Source: JAVXAG01 sp036660615 (lineage in GTDB: Bacteria; Bacillota; Clostridia; Peptostreptococcales; Anaerovoracaceae). From it: a stretch of DNA of 21,883 bases. Below the pieces are notes generated by a model. It was not told the origin of the DNA and did no database searches. It saw only the letters and a program-made list of their open reading frames with translations. The stretch covers positions 1-21,883 of the forward strand of contig JAVXAG010000016.1 of assembly GCA_036660615.1 (NCBI GenBank), given 5' to 3'. This document shows positions 15,074-21,883 of the stretch, in pieces. A program made the position numbers and the translations under genes. The stretch's first letter is position 1. Every line of letters starts with the position of its first letter.

Positions 15074-16120
15074 TTAAATTCTAGCAATGAACATCTCTAG
15101 TGCCATTCTGGAACTCAACAATCCAGTTTTTATATTTCTATCTACCTCATAACTGCTTACGAGGATTTCTTTTAGTTTTTTTATAGTGAATTTCTCAGTC
15201 AAAGGAATGGTTTTTTTGACTCTGTATTCATTTGCCTTTAGAATCTTTGCCATTTCCGAGGCATTCTTTCCGTCTTCTCTAAGTTCTTTTACTTCTAGTA
15301 TCAATTCAAACTGTGAAACAATCAGGCCCAATATAGAGAAAACTTCTTTTCCCGAATCCAAAATATTGTATAGTAGCCTAAAGGCAGCATCTTTTTGGTT
15401 CTTACAGATAGCATCAATAAGGCTAAAAATGTAAGTTTCCAAATCCCCATCTACTGTGTAACTAATATCTTCTTCAGTAATCAAAACTCCGTCACTATGG
15501 GCAATGGCTTTTTCTATATCATTTTCCAAATTATATAATCGGTAATCTGTCTCTTTGTTGTAGTATCCGCTAAGTTCAATCATTAATCTAAGGTTTGATG
15601 GCTGAATTTCCACTCCTGCCGCCTTAAATCTTTTCTTTGCAAATGAAATAAGTTGTCCCCTATCTATCTGTGCAAAATCATACTCTTGCCCTGCATCGGT
15701 AAGAGCCTTCACTAGAGGCAACTTTTTATTAATGGTTTCTGCGGAAAGTATCAAAATAGTAGCGTCGTTGCTTTCCCCAATATACTTTATTAGTTCTTCT
15801 GTATCCGCCTTGGTATATCCCTTGGAGGTTTCTGTTTCAAGTGGCTTAAAATTCTTTACCCAAACTACTCTTTTTTCAGAAAGCATAGAAAAAGTATTAC
15901 ACTCTTCTATTATATTGCCAATTGTGGAATTTTCTTGGTCAAGTACGACAAAATCCATAGAAACACAACTGGGACTCATATTCTTTTTTACAATTGTTTC
16001 TACTGCCCATTTAACTAAGTATTGTTCAACTCCATACATCAAAATAACATTGGAAACATTTCCTGTTTTCATGTTACTGGTAAAGGTTATAAAGCTGTGC
16101 TCTTTTTCATTGTTGTACAT
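15074..16120 (-). CDS. holA: DNA polymerase III delta subunit HolA
   Basis: This is the clamp-loader delta subunit, which opens the sliding clamp during replication. The 348 residues fit the family length. An N-terminal AAA+-like fold includes the VILMYGVEQYLVKWAV stretch (25-40), followed by a region around EKRVVWVKNF (the acidic DNA-handling loop). The middle has the characteristic DYRLYNLENDIEKA (about 203-216). A helical C-terminal collar begins near LETYIFSLIDAI. As is usual for delta, no functional Walker A is seen. The first ATG lies inside the 3' end of comEC, overlapping it by 34 bases, with a weak AGGGA. Methionine 17 is an alternative start but has no ribosome site. The comEC-holA order is common in Firmicutes. 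Confidence 0.93.
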   Translation of the reverse strand: MYNNEKEHSFITFTSNMKTGNVSNVILMYGVEQYLVKWAVETIVKKNMSPSCVSMDFVVLDQENSTIGNIIEECNTFSMLSEKRVVWVKNFKPLETETSKGYTKADTEELIKYIGESNDATILILSAETINKKLPLVKALTDAGQEYDFAQIDRGQLISFAKKRFKAAGVEIQPSNLRLMIELSGYYNKETDYRLYNLENDIEKAIAHSDGVLITEEDISYTVDGDLETYIFSLIDAICKNQKDAAFRLLYNILDSGKEVFSILGLIVSQFELILEVKELREDGKNASEMAKILKANEYRVKKTIPLTEKFTIKKLKEILVSSYEVDRNIKTGLLSSRMALEMFIARI

Positions 16121-18324
16121 ATTTTTATGTGTCCCTTTTCGTATAAAATGCCAACTGCTCCGTTTTGATCAGTTCTCTTTACTATTATACCTTTTTTTTG
16201 CAGTTTTTCCAATACTCCTTTGGCCGGATGTCCATAATTATTTTTTCCCACCTGAATAACTGCTATTTTAGGTGAAACTGCCTCCAAAAAATCGTCGGAA
16301 GTGCTGTATTTGCTCCCATGATGACCTACTTTTAATATGTCGCATTTCAATTTATTTGTTCCTTTGTATTCTTCAAGAATTTTTTTCTCTCCTATTTCGG
16401 TTAAGTCCCCTGTAATCAATGCAGTATATCCTTCGTTATATACTTTCATTACAATCATATTCTCGTTTTCGTCTTTTTCGTCTACGTTGGGATTCACCTC
16501 AACTGGCCAAAGTATTTCTATCCACTGTGTCTTTGATATGTTGACTTTGTCTCCTTGCTTGCCTTCGATTATAATGTTTTTCACATCAAAACACTGTGAC
16601 AACTCTTTTATGCCAAGGTAGTGATCTGTATGCAAATGTGTTGCCATAGCCAATGAAAGATTTCTTTTACCATTCTTTAAAAAATATGGTTTTAACACCT
16701 TTTGACCTATGTTGTAGTTGATATTTCCGCCACCATCTATCAGTACGGTTTTCCCATTGTTTCCCATTATCTCAATGGCGTCGCCCTGTCCAACATCAAT
16801 AAACACCATATTCGCTCTGTCAAATGGTATGTAGCTGATTGAACTTGCATAAATAATTATTGCAAAAACACCTATTGCGCCCATTGCTATTCTTTTTTTG
16901 TCTTTCCTTATAATCATAACGGAAAAAAACTCGGAGCAAATGAAGAACCCCATTGCATAAATTCCAACCAATGCCCAAAGTTTCAAACTTATGATGTCCA
17001 CAACAAAGAATTCATTAAAGTTAAGGACTGAATTGAGTTTTATTGTAAAATCTCCAATGCTACACAAAACCATTTGAAAAACTTCAGAATAAACTCCTGC
17101 TGTGAAAAACAAAATAAAACTACCAAGTCCCATAGGCACAAATATTGTGATTAAATATACAATAGGAATATTACAAAGTAGGCTTAAAATAGACACGTAA
17201 TTAAAAGTGTACGCTAAGTATGGAATCATTCCAAGTTGGACTGCCACAATAACGGACATATATTCTGGAAGAATTTTTCGTAATTGCGGCGCAATAAAAA
17301 CTATAGATATTACAGCCAGAAAAGACATTTGAAATCCGGCATTATAGATTTGATAAGGATTCTCAACCAAGAAACAAATTGTTATAAATGCCAATGCTGT
17401 AAGCAAATCGTATCTTCTATCGAGCAGCTGCCCTATTATTTTTATTTCCACCAAAATAATCGCTCTTGTGATGGATATACTCCACAGTGAAACTGCACCA
17501 TATAGTAGTAGAACTAATGACAGTAATGTAAGTCCAACTATGCTTTTTTTCTTACCAAAAATCTTTTCGTATAGTAAATAAATTATTCCTACATGAAGCC
17601 CACTAACCGCCAAAACGTGAGCCGTTCCATTGGTTTTAAATTCATCATAAACTTTGTCGTCCAATGAATTGATATCTCCAAATATAACACCTTTGATTAT
17701 TCCTTTTACTTTATCGTCGCATTTTAATGTCTTTTCAAAATCCGTTTTTTTGTGCATTATATATTGTTTGATTTTATCGTTTAGGGTTATTTTCACCTGA
17801 ATTGTCGATTCTTTGACTGTTTTAATTGTAGCAATGGTACCAATATCAACCGTTTTTAAATACTTTCTATAATCAAAGCACCTAGGATTGTTCTGGGCTT
17901 TTGCTAGTTCCACTGTTATTTTTTGGTTTAGTTCTTTCCCGATAAGTTCCCAAGGTTTATCAATTTTTCCTAAACAAACTAACAAGGTTCTAGGCTTTGA
18001 CTGGTTTAGCCTGCCATCAATGTTTTCCACATGACAAGTTATATAATACTTTTCTTCTTCTTTTTGTTCTACTTCCTCAACGGTCATGGTTGCAATTGTA
18101 TTCTTTTCAAGATAATTCAGCAGTAAATCATCTGAAAATTCTTTTGTTTTTTGTGACATCAAAAATGATCCTATTAAAAATGCAATCAATAAGGATACGA
18201 AAAACTTCTTTTTGTCTTCCATTTTGTAAAATATATAATACATAATTGGAAAAACTATTATTAATTTTATAGAAACAATCCCCAAAACTAGGGATATTCC
18301 AATGCCTAGCAACGTTCTTCTCAA
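16087..18324 (-). CDS. comEC: ComEC/Rec2 DNA-uptake channel protein
   Basis: This is the inner-membrane channel that imports single-stranded DNA during natural transformation. The 745 residues show the full three-part layout. N-terminal hydrophobic segments and a DUF4131-like OB domain contain NNPRCFDYRKYL (145-156). The central multi-spanning Competence domain has the signature NGTAHVLAVSGLHVG (232-246). A C-terminal metallo-beta-lactamase-like domain has VGQGDA (511-516), THLHTDH (562-568), ITGD (637-640), VGHHGSKYS (666-674) and a late histidine, H699. No truncation is visible, so the nuclease-like domain keeps its metal-binding residues. The start is TTG (18322-18324) with AGAGGA seven bases upstream. 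Its presence alone does not show competence, because ComEC is widespread in Clostridia not known to transform. Confidence 0.95.
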   Translation of the reverse strand: MRRTLLGIGISLVLGIVSIKLIIVFPIMYYIFYKMEDKKKFFVSLLIAFLIGSFLMSQKTKEFSDDLLLNYLEKNTIATMTVEEVEQKEEEKYYITCHVENIDGRLNQSKPRTLLVCLGKIDKPWELIGKELNQKITVELAKAQNNPRCFDYRKYLKTVDIGTIATIKTVKESTIQVKITLNDKIKQYIMHKKTDFEKTLKCDDKVKGIIKGVIFGDINSLDDKVYDEFKTNGTAHVLAVSGLHVGIIYLLYEKIFGKKKSIVGLTLLSLVLLLYGAVSLWSISITRAIILVEIKIIGQLLDRRYDLLTALAFITICFLVENPYQIYNAGFQMSFLAVISIVFIAPQLRKILPEYMSVIVAVQLGMIPYLAYTFNYVSILSLLCNIPIVYLITIFVPMGLGSFILFFTAGVYSEVFQMVLCSIGDFTIKLNSVLNFNEFFVVDIISLKLWALVGIYAMGFFICSEFFSVMIIRKDKKRIAMGAIGVFAIIIYASSISYIPFDRANMVFIDVGQGDAIEIMGNNGKTVLIDGGGNINYNIGQKVLKPYFLKNGKRNLSLAMATHLHTDHYLGIKELSQCFDVKNIIIEGKQGDKVNISKTQWIEILWPVEVNPNVDEKDENENMIVMKVYNEGYTALITGDLTEIGEKKILEEYKGTNKLKCDILKVGHHGSKYSTSDDFLEAVSPKIAVIQVGKNNYGHPAKGVLEKLQKKGIIVKRTDQNGAVGILYEKGHIKICTTMKKSTAL

Positions 18325-18367
18325 AACAGTCCTCTACTTTTGCAAGGCATTCAACTCAATTGCTTAC

Positions 18368-18396
18368 AGTATATTACATTTGAACTATTAGTGCAA
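18368..18396 (-). promoter_or_regulatory. Probable comEC-holA promoter
   Basis: On the minus strand, TTGCAC (18391-18396) and TATACT (18368-18373) are 17 bp apart. The -10 matches five of six consensus bases and the -35 matches three. It lies about 45 bases before the comEC TTG start. No other pair in the 227-bp divergent gap (18325-18551) is better in this direction. Confidence 0.6.
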
Positions 18397-18474
18397 CACC
18401 TTACAACTATATGTGATGAATTTAATTGAGAGATGAGAGAAAACGACGAAAAAGAAAGGGGGAAAACTTTTTTA

Positions 18475-18503
18475 TTAACTTTGGGTCAGATTTATGGTAT
18501 AAT
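18475..18503 (+). promoter_or_regulatory. Promoter of the penicillin-binding protein gene
   Basis: An extended -10, TGGTATAAT with the hexamer at 18498-18503, has TTAACT (18475-18480) 17 bp upstream. The surrounding 16 bases (18490-18505) are identical to those at the argR promoter (69-84). The start would be near 18510, leaving a leader of about 40 bases. Confidence 0.75.
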
Positions 18504-18533
18504 ATCCACGTAATGCTTCGGCATGGATATTAT
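18499..18533 (+). repeat. Inverted repeat with UUCG tetraloop over the PBP promoter start
   Basis: ATAATATCC (18499-18507) pairs with GGATATTAT (18525-18533). Inside it, ATGC (18513-18516) pairs with GCAT (18521-18524) around a TTCG loop, leaving ACGTA bulged on the left. The outer left arm overlaps the -10 and would be mostly untranscribed. The RNA would therefore begin near the inner UUCG hairpin, while the full repeat exists only in DNA. Confidence 0.75.
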
Positions 18534-18551
18534 TAATCTAAGGGAGGAACT

Positions 18552-21500
18552 TTGGGATTGGATAAGGAAAAAGATAACAACCACGATGAAGTCAGTGATT
18601 TTTTATCAATGTTTGATAATGAAAGCATGTATCCATCGGAATCTCATGATTCGGATGTTGTTTCTAGTGACGATGACAGTGCTAAACTTGTTCATAGATC
18701 TAGACGTAGCCGAAAAGAGAAGGATAAGAAAAGCAGAAGCCAATCTTTTGCCGATAATAACAAAACAAAAGAAGACTTTGAATATGAAAAAACAAACATA
18801 AATAAAAATGAGGTTGACAATACAGATATGACACGAAAAAGTAATAAAAAAAGCGGAAAAGGTTCAGGAAAAAAGAAGTATCGATTTAATAAAAAACAAT
18901 TTTTTAAATTCATACTAGCAATATTTATAGTACTTACATTGGTTGTAGTTGTTTACGCTGCGTCAATAATTATAAAAGCACCAGATATTGATCCTGATAA
19001 TATTTACTCTCAAATACAATTATCCGAAAGCTCAGTGCTTTATGATGATGACGGTGAAGTAATAGAGAATGTATTTTCTGAACAAAACCGTACAAATGTA
19101 GAATATAAGGTATTACCAAAGAATTTGGTTAATGCATTCATTGCACTTGAAGACAAAACCTTTGAAAAGCACCATGGTTTTAATATCATAAGAATATTTG
19201 GTGCAATCAAAGACGGACTTCTTACAGGGACAATAAGTGGTACAAGCACTATCACCCAGCAACTAGCGCGTAATGTTTATTTAACTGATGAAATGAGTGA
19301 GCATTCAATTAGTAGAAAAATCGCTGAGGCATATTACACAGTAATACTTGAGCGAAAGTTAACAAAAGATCAGATTATGGAAGCCTACCTAAATACTATT
19401 TATTTTGGATATGGCTCATATGGTGTTCAAGCAGCATCACAATCATATTTTTCAAAAGATGTACAAGATTTGACACTTGCTGAATGTGCTACTTTAGCAG
19501 CACTTCCACAATCACCAGATTACTTTTCTTTGATAAAATATGTCACAAATGATTCAGTTAACGAAAATGATAAAACTATACTTTCCAGATCATCTGCGGG
19601 AACATATGTATACAATGATGCTTCGAAAGATAGACGAGAATTGTGTTTAGACCTTATGTTAGAACAAGGAAAAATAAATCAACAAGAATACGATAAGGCT
19701 ATAAAGAAATCACTTAAGAAAATGCTAAATCCAAACTTTGACTCTATGTCAACAAATTCTTCATACTTTACTGATTATGTAATTGAAGAAGTCACAGAAG
19801 ATTTGATGAAGGAATTTGACATCAGTTATGATGAAGCAAAGGATCGTATTTATAAAAAAGGATACAAAATCCACACTACTTTGGATTCACAAGCTCAAGC
19901 AGTAGTTGAAAAAGAATTTGACAACCCTGCAAACTTCCCTTCTGTTGTAAACATACGAAAAGACGGTAATGGGAATATTGTTTCAGAAAATGGCACTATA
20001 ATGCTATATGATTATGATGACTACTTTGACAGTGATAATGTATTTACATTTAAGCGAAGTGAAATCAAAAAGAATGATGATGGTTCTTTGACCATAAAAA
20101 AAGGCAAAAGGTTAAATATATACACTACCGAAGTTCAAGACAAAGTTGATTACAGCCTTGAATTCAAACAGGTTTATCTTGTAGAAAACAACCGTTTCTA
20201 TGCTATCTCGGATGGCGCTTCAAGTGGATACATCAACATTCCACAAGAGGCTAAATCTATGGATTCCAAGGGAAATGTAATTATTTCTGCTGACTTTATC
20301 GATGAAAATCCTGAGTTCTTTGTTATGAATGATAATGGTACTGTTTCGTTACACTCCTCATCATACACACTAAAACAAAGAGTTGTACAACCTCAGGGTT
20401 CCATGGTAATCTCAGATAATGCTACTGGTCAAATAAAAGCAATGGTTGGTGGTCGTGAGATTTCTGGCAGAATGTTATATAACAGAGCTACAAATCCAAG
20501 ACAACCTGGATCTTCAATTAAACCACTTGCTGTATATGGTGCCGCTTTGCAAAAGAGCTTTGATGCCGTATCTGCTGGTGAAAAAATGACCTACCAAAGT
20601 GTTGGTAAACAAGGAACAAAACTATATGGCGACTATTTGACAGCCGCATCAATTATAGATGATGAACCGACAATGTTTGAAGGAAGAATATGGCCATATA
20701 ACTCTTATGGTGGATGGTCTGGATTATACACTCTTCGTGGTGCAATCCAACAGTCATCTAATGTATGTGCCGTAAAGATTTTCCAGCAAGTTGGTCCGGA
20801 TTATGCTAGTAAGTTAATAGAGAAATTTGGAATAAGTACATTTGTACCATCTGGTGATATAAATGACATGAACTCAGCTGCTCTTGCTCTCGGCGGTATG
20901 ACCAAAGGTGTTACCGCTTTGGATATGGCAACTGCTTATACTACTTTCGTAAATGGTGGTGTGAGAAATGATTCTAGTGCCTACACAAAGGTGGAAACCA
21001 AGTCTGGTGATTTGGTTCTAGACAAAAATCCAAAGAAAACCAAGGTTCTTGATGAAGGCGTAGCCTTTATCACAACTGACATTCTAAAGTCTGTAGTTTC
21101 AAGTGGTATAGGTAGTCCTGCAAGTATCTCCGGAGTACAATCTGGTGGTAAAACAGGTACAACTTCCGACCAATTTGATATATGGTTTGATGGTTTCACT
21201 CCATCATATTCCGCAGCTCTTTGGATGGGAAATGACGTAAATATTCAACTGTCCAGTTACAGTTATACTGCCGCAAAGCTTTGGGGTAAAATTATGAATC
21301 AAATTCCAAATGCTAAAAAAGGCAGTTATAGAGGCGCCCCAGGAAATGTAGTATCTGCATCTGTTGATACTCCTTCTGGCGGACGAAGCGAATACTTTAT
21401 CAAAGGTACTGTACCAAACGTAAAGGTTCATGGCAAAGCCCTAGTATGTAGTGACACTGGCTACTTGGCTACCCCACTTTGTCTGATGACAAAGTCGATT

Positions 21501-21740
21501 ACTGGTTTAATGAGACCATATTTACCTAGCAATCGTGTCGGAGACTACAAACGTGAGTTACCTCATTATTATTGTAACAGACACAATAATGACGTTCTAA
21601 CTTACCCAATAGACCCTAACAAAAAACTAGAGGAATATATTCCACCGGATCCAGAACCAGAACCTACTCCGGATCCAGAGCCTACACCAGATCCAGATCC
21701 TGGTGACGGTGGCGGCGATGTAAAACCAATAAAACACTAA
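18552..21740 (+). CDS. Class A penicillin-binding protein (bifunctional glycosyltransferase/transpeptidase)
   Basis: This protein polymerises glycan strands and cross-links peptides in the cell wall. It has 1062 residues. A hydrophilic, first acidic then Lys/Arg-rich cytoplasmic tail (1-115) is followed by one membrane anchor (about 116-141). The GT51 domain has catalytic E200 in ALEDKTFEKHHGF, then GTSTITQQLARN (230-241) and RKIAEAYYTVILERKLTKDQ (255-274). The transpeptidase has SSIK (nucleophile S654, K657), SSN (735-737) and KTGT (867-870). A hydrophilic region of about 160 residues, including YDYDDYFDSDN, lies between the domains. The C-terminus is a PEPTPDPEP-type low-complexity tail. 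The start is TTG with GGGAGG four bases upstream; a second TTG two codons later is possible. An ATG at 18523 is out of frame. The tail length of about 115 residues before the membrane is long for the family. Confidence 0.95.
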   Translation: MGLDKEKDNNHDEVSDFLSMFDNESMYPSESHDSDVVSSDDDSAKLVHRSRRSRKEKDKKSRSQSFADNNKTKEDFEYEKTNINKNEVDNTDMTRKSNKKSGKGSGKKKYRFNKKQFFKFILAIFIVLTLVVVVYAASIIIKAPDIDPDNIYSQIQLSESSVLYDDDGEVIENVFSEQNRTNVEYKVLPKNLVNAFIALEDKTFEKHHGFNIIRIFGAIKDGLLTGTISGTSTITQQLARNVYLTDEMSEHSISRKIAEAYYTVILERKLTKDQIMEAYLNTIYFGYGSYGVQAASQSYFSKDVQDLTLAECATLAALPQSPDYFSLIKYVTNDSVNENDKTILSRSSAGTYVYNDASKDRRELCLDLMLEQGKINQQEYDKAIKKSLKKMLNPNFDSMSTNSSYFTDYVIEEVTEDLMKEFDISYDEAKDRIYKKGYKIHTTLDSQAQAVVEKEFDNPANFPSVVNIRKDGNGNIVSENGTIMLYDYDDYFDSDNVFTFKRSEIKKNDDGSLTIKKGKRLNIYTTEVQDKVDYSLEFKQVYLVENNRFYAISDGASSGYINIPQEAKSMDSKGNVIISADFIDENPEFFVMNDNGTVSLHSSSYTLKQRVVQPQGSMVISDNATGQIKAMVGGREISGRMLYNRATNPRQPGSSIKPLAVYGAALQKSFDAVSAGEKMTYQSVGKQGTKLYGDYLTAASIIDDEPTMFEGRIWPYNSYGGWSGLYTLRGAIQQSSNVCAVKIFQQVGPDYASKLIEKFGISTFVPSGDINDMNSAALALGGMTKGVTALDMATAYTTFVNGGVRNDSSAYTKVETKSGDLVLDKNPKKTKVLDEGVAFITTDILKSVVSSGIGSPASISGVQSGGKTGTTSDQFDIWFDGFTPSYSAALWMGNDVNIQLSSYSYTAAKLWGKIMNQIPNAKKGSYRGAPGNVVSASVDTPSGGRSEYFIKGTVPNVKVHGKALVCSDTGYLATPLCLMTKSITGLMRPYLPSNRVGDYKRELPHYYCNRHNNDVLTYPIDPNKKLEEYIPPDPEPEPTPDPEPTPDPDPGDGGGDVKPIKH
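21631..21700 (+). repeat. Pro/Asp/Glu repeat tract in the PBP C-terminus
   Basis: The coding sequence repeats CCxGAxCCxGAxCC-like units that encode PDPEPEPTPDPEPTPDPDP. The tract is extracellular by topology and may act as a wall-spanning spacer. Such tracts often vary in length between strains through slippage. Confidence 0.75.
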
Positions 21741-21754
21741 TAACAACTAATAAC

Positions 21755-21781
21755 AAAAAGAGCCTGCATAGGCTCTTTTTT
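21755..21781 (+). terminator. Terminator after the PBP gene, probably bidirectional
   Basis: A perfect 10-bp stem AAAAAGAGCC/GGCTCTTTTT (21755-21764 with 21771-21780) and a 6-base loop TGCATA end in a T-run. Because the left arm starts with an A-run, the reverse strand also ends in U-rich sequence, as expected between convergent genes. Confidence 0.93.
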
Positions 21782-21789
21782 AATATCCA

Positions 21790-21883
21790 TTATTTTCGGG
21801 GAGTCTGTTGGTAAAAGTCGCCTGCGGTCTTGTGAGCGACGGCCTTGTGAGCGACGACCTTGTGAGCGACGGCCTTGTGAGCG
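21790..21883 (-). CDS. Possible C-terminal end of a convergent gene with AHKxV pentapeptide repeats (partial)
   Basis: Read on the minus strand, one frame is open from the window edge to a TAA at 21790-21792. It encodes repeats of AHKAV/AHKVV ending in AHKTAGDFYQQTPRK. Three arguments favour coding: the repeat unit is exactly five codons, the differences between units fall in a conserved frame, and the stop lies just before a terminator that works in both directions. Against it, another minus-strand frame (RSQGR repeats) is also open through the terminator, and only 30 residues are visible. The basic His/Lys/Ala composition recalls the low-complexity tails of some nucleic-acid-binding proteins, but the gene cannot be identified from this fragment. 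Confidence 0.35.
   Translation of the reverse strand, partial: AHKAVAHKVVAHKAVAHKTAGDFYQQTPRK
21826..21883. repeat. 15-bp tandem repeat running off the window
   Basis: There are four head-to-tail units of G(G/A)(C/T)CTTGTGAGCGAC. They start at 21826, 21841, 21856 and 21871, the last one cut by the window end. Differences are confined to the second and third bases. The unit is about 60 percent GC, in contrast to the AT-rich surroundings. The true copy number is unknown. Confidence 0.95.

Noticed and set aside
18523..18801. A 92-codon frame with an ATG at 18523 overlapping the PBP start
   Set aside because: It overlaps the much longer, well-recognised PBP frame, and its translation looks like out-of-frame Lys-rich sequence. 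Its ATG lacks a ribosome site.
21826..21883. CRISPR array
   Set aside because: The units are directly adjacent 15-mers without spacers.

Overview
The window looks like chromosomal DNA of a low-GC, anaerobic Gram-positive bacterium of the Clostridia, probably near Lachnospiraceae or Eubacteriales. This rests on the AT-rich base composition, strong AGGAGG-type ribosome binding sites, several TTG starts, an argR-recN pair, and many NADH- and ferredoxin-linked iron-sulfur enzymes including an [FeFe]-hydrogenase. The family assignments come from reading motifs, without any database search.

Layout. (1) 1-2370: a palindrome-rich promoter region, then argR and recN with a 4-base overlap, closed by a terminator. 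The spoIVB/spo0A genes that follow recN in many spore-formers are not here. (2) 2389-3178, minus: a MerR-family TipA-like regulator with a 19-bp-spacer promoter and an internal start that would yield the drug-binding domain alone. (3) 3198-8042, minus: a tightly coupled trio of a dynamin-like GTPase, a flavoprotein combining a NuoF-type iron-sulfur domain with a GltD-like oxidoreductase, and a hydrogenase almost residue-for-residue like Clostridium pasteurianum CpI in its cluster ligands. (4) 8209-14087, minus: a separate operon with its own promoter, operator-like palindrome and terminator, encoding a NuoE-like HydC, a NuoF-like HydB, and an 1164-residue fusion of a 2Fe-2S domain, a GltD-like domain, ferredoxin clusters and a molybdopterin-fold domain. 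The last domain has no cysteine or selenocysteine at the usual catalytic place. (5) 14102-18396, minus: comEC, holA and an EamA-type transporter. (6) 18475-21781, plus: a class A penicillin-binding protein with a basic cytoplasmic tail and a Pro/Asp/Glu-rich C-terminus, ended by a terminator. (7) 21790-21883: a 15-bp tandem repeat that runs off the window and may be the tail of a convergent gene.

How the genes may work together. The two central minus-strand operons together provide NADH:FMN oxidation (HydB), 2Fe-2S relay (HydC), two NAD(P)/FAD flavoprotein modules, a NuoG-like scaffold and an H2-active subunit (HydA). The simplest reading is a multi-subunit, possibly electron-bifurcating, hydrogenase linking NAD(H), NADP(H), ferredoxin and H2. 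A dynamin-family GTPase is translationally coupled to the flavoprotein and hydrogenase genes. That coupling and the catalytically empty molybdopterin-fold fusion are the most unusual points in the window.
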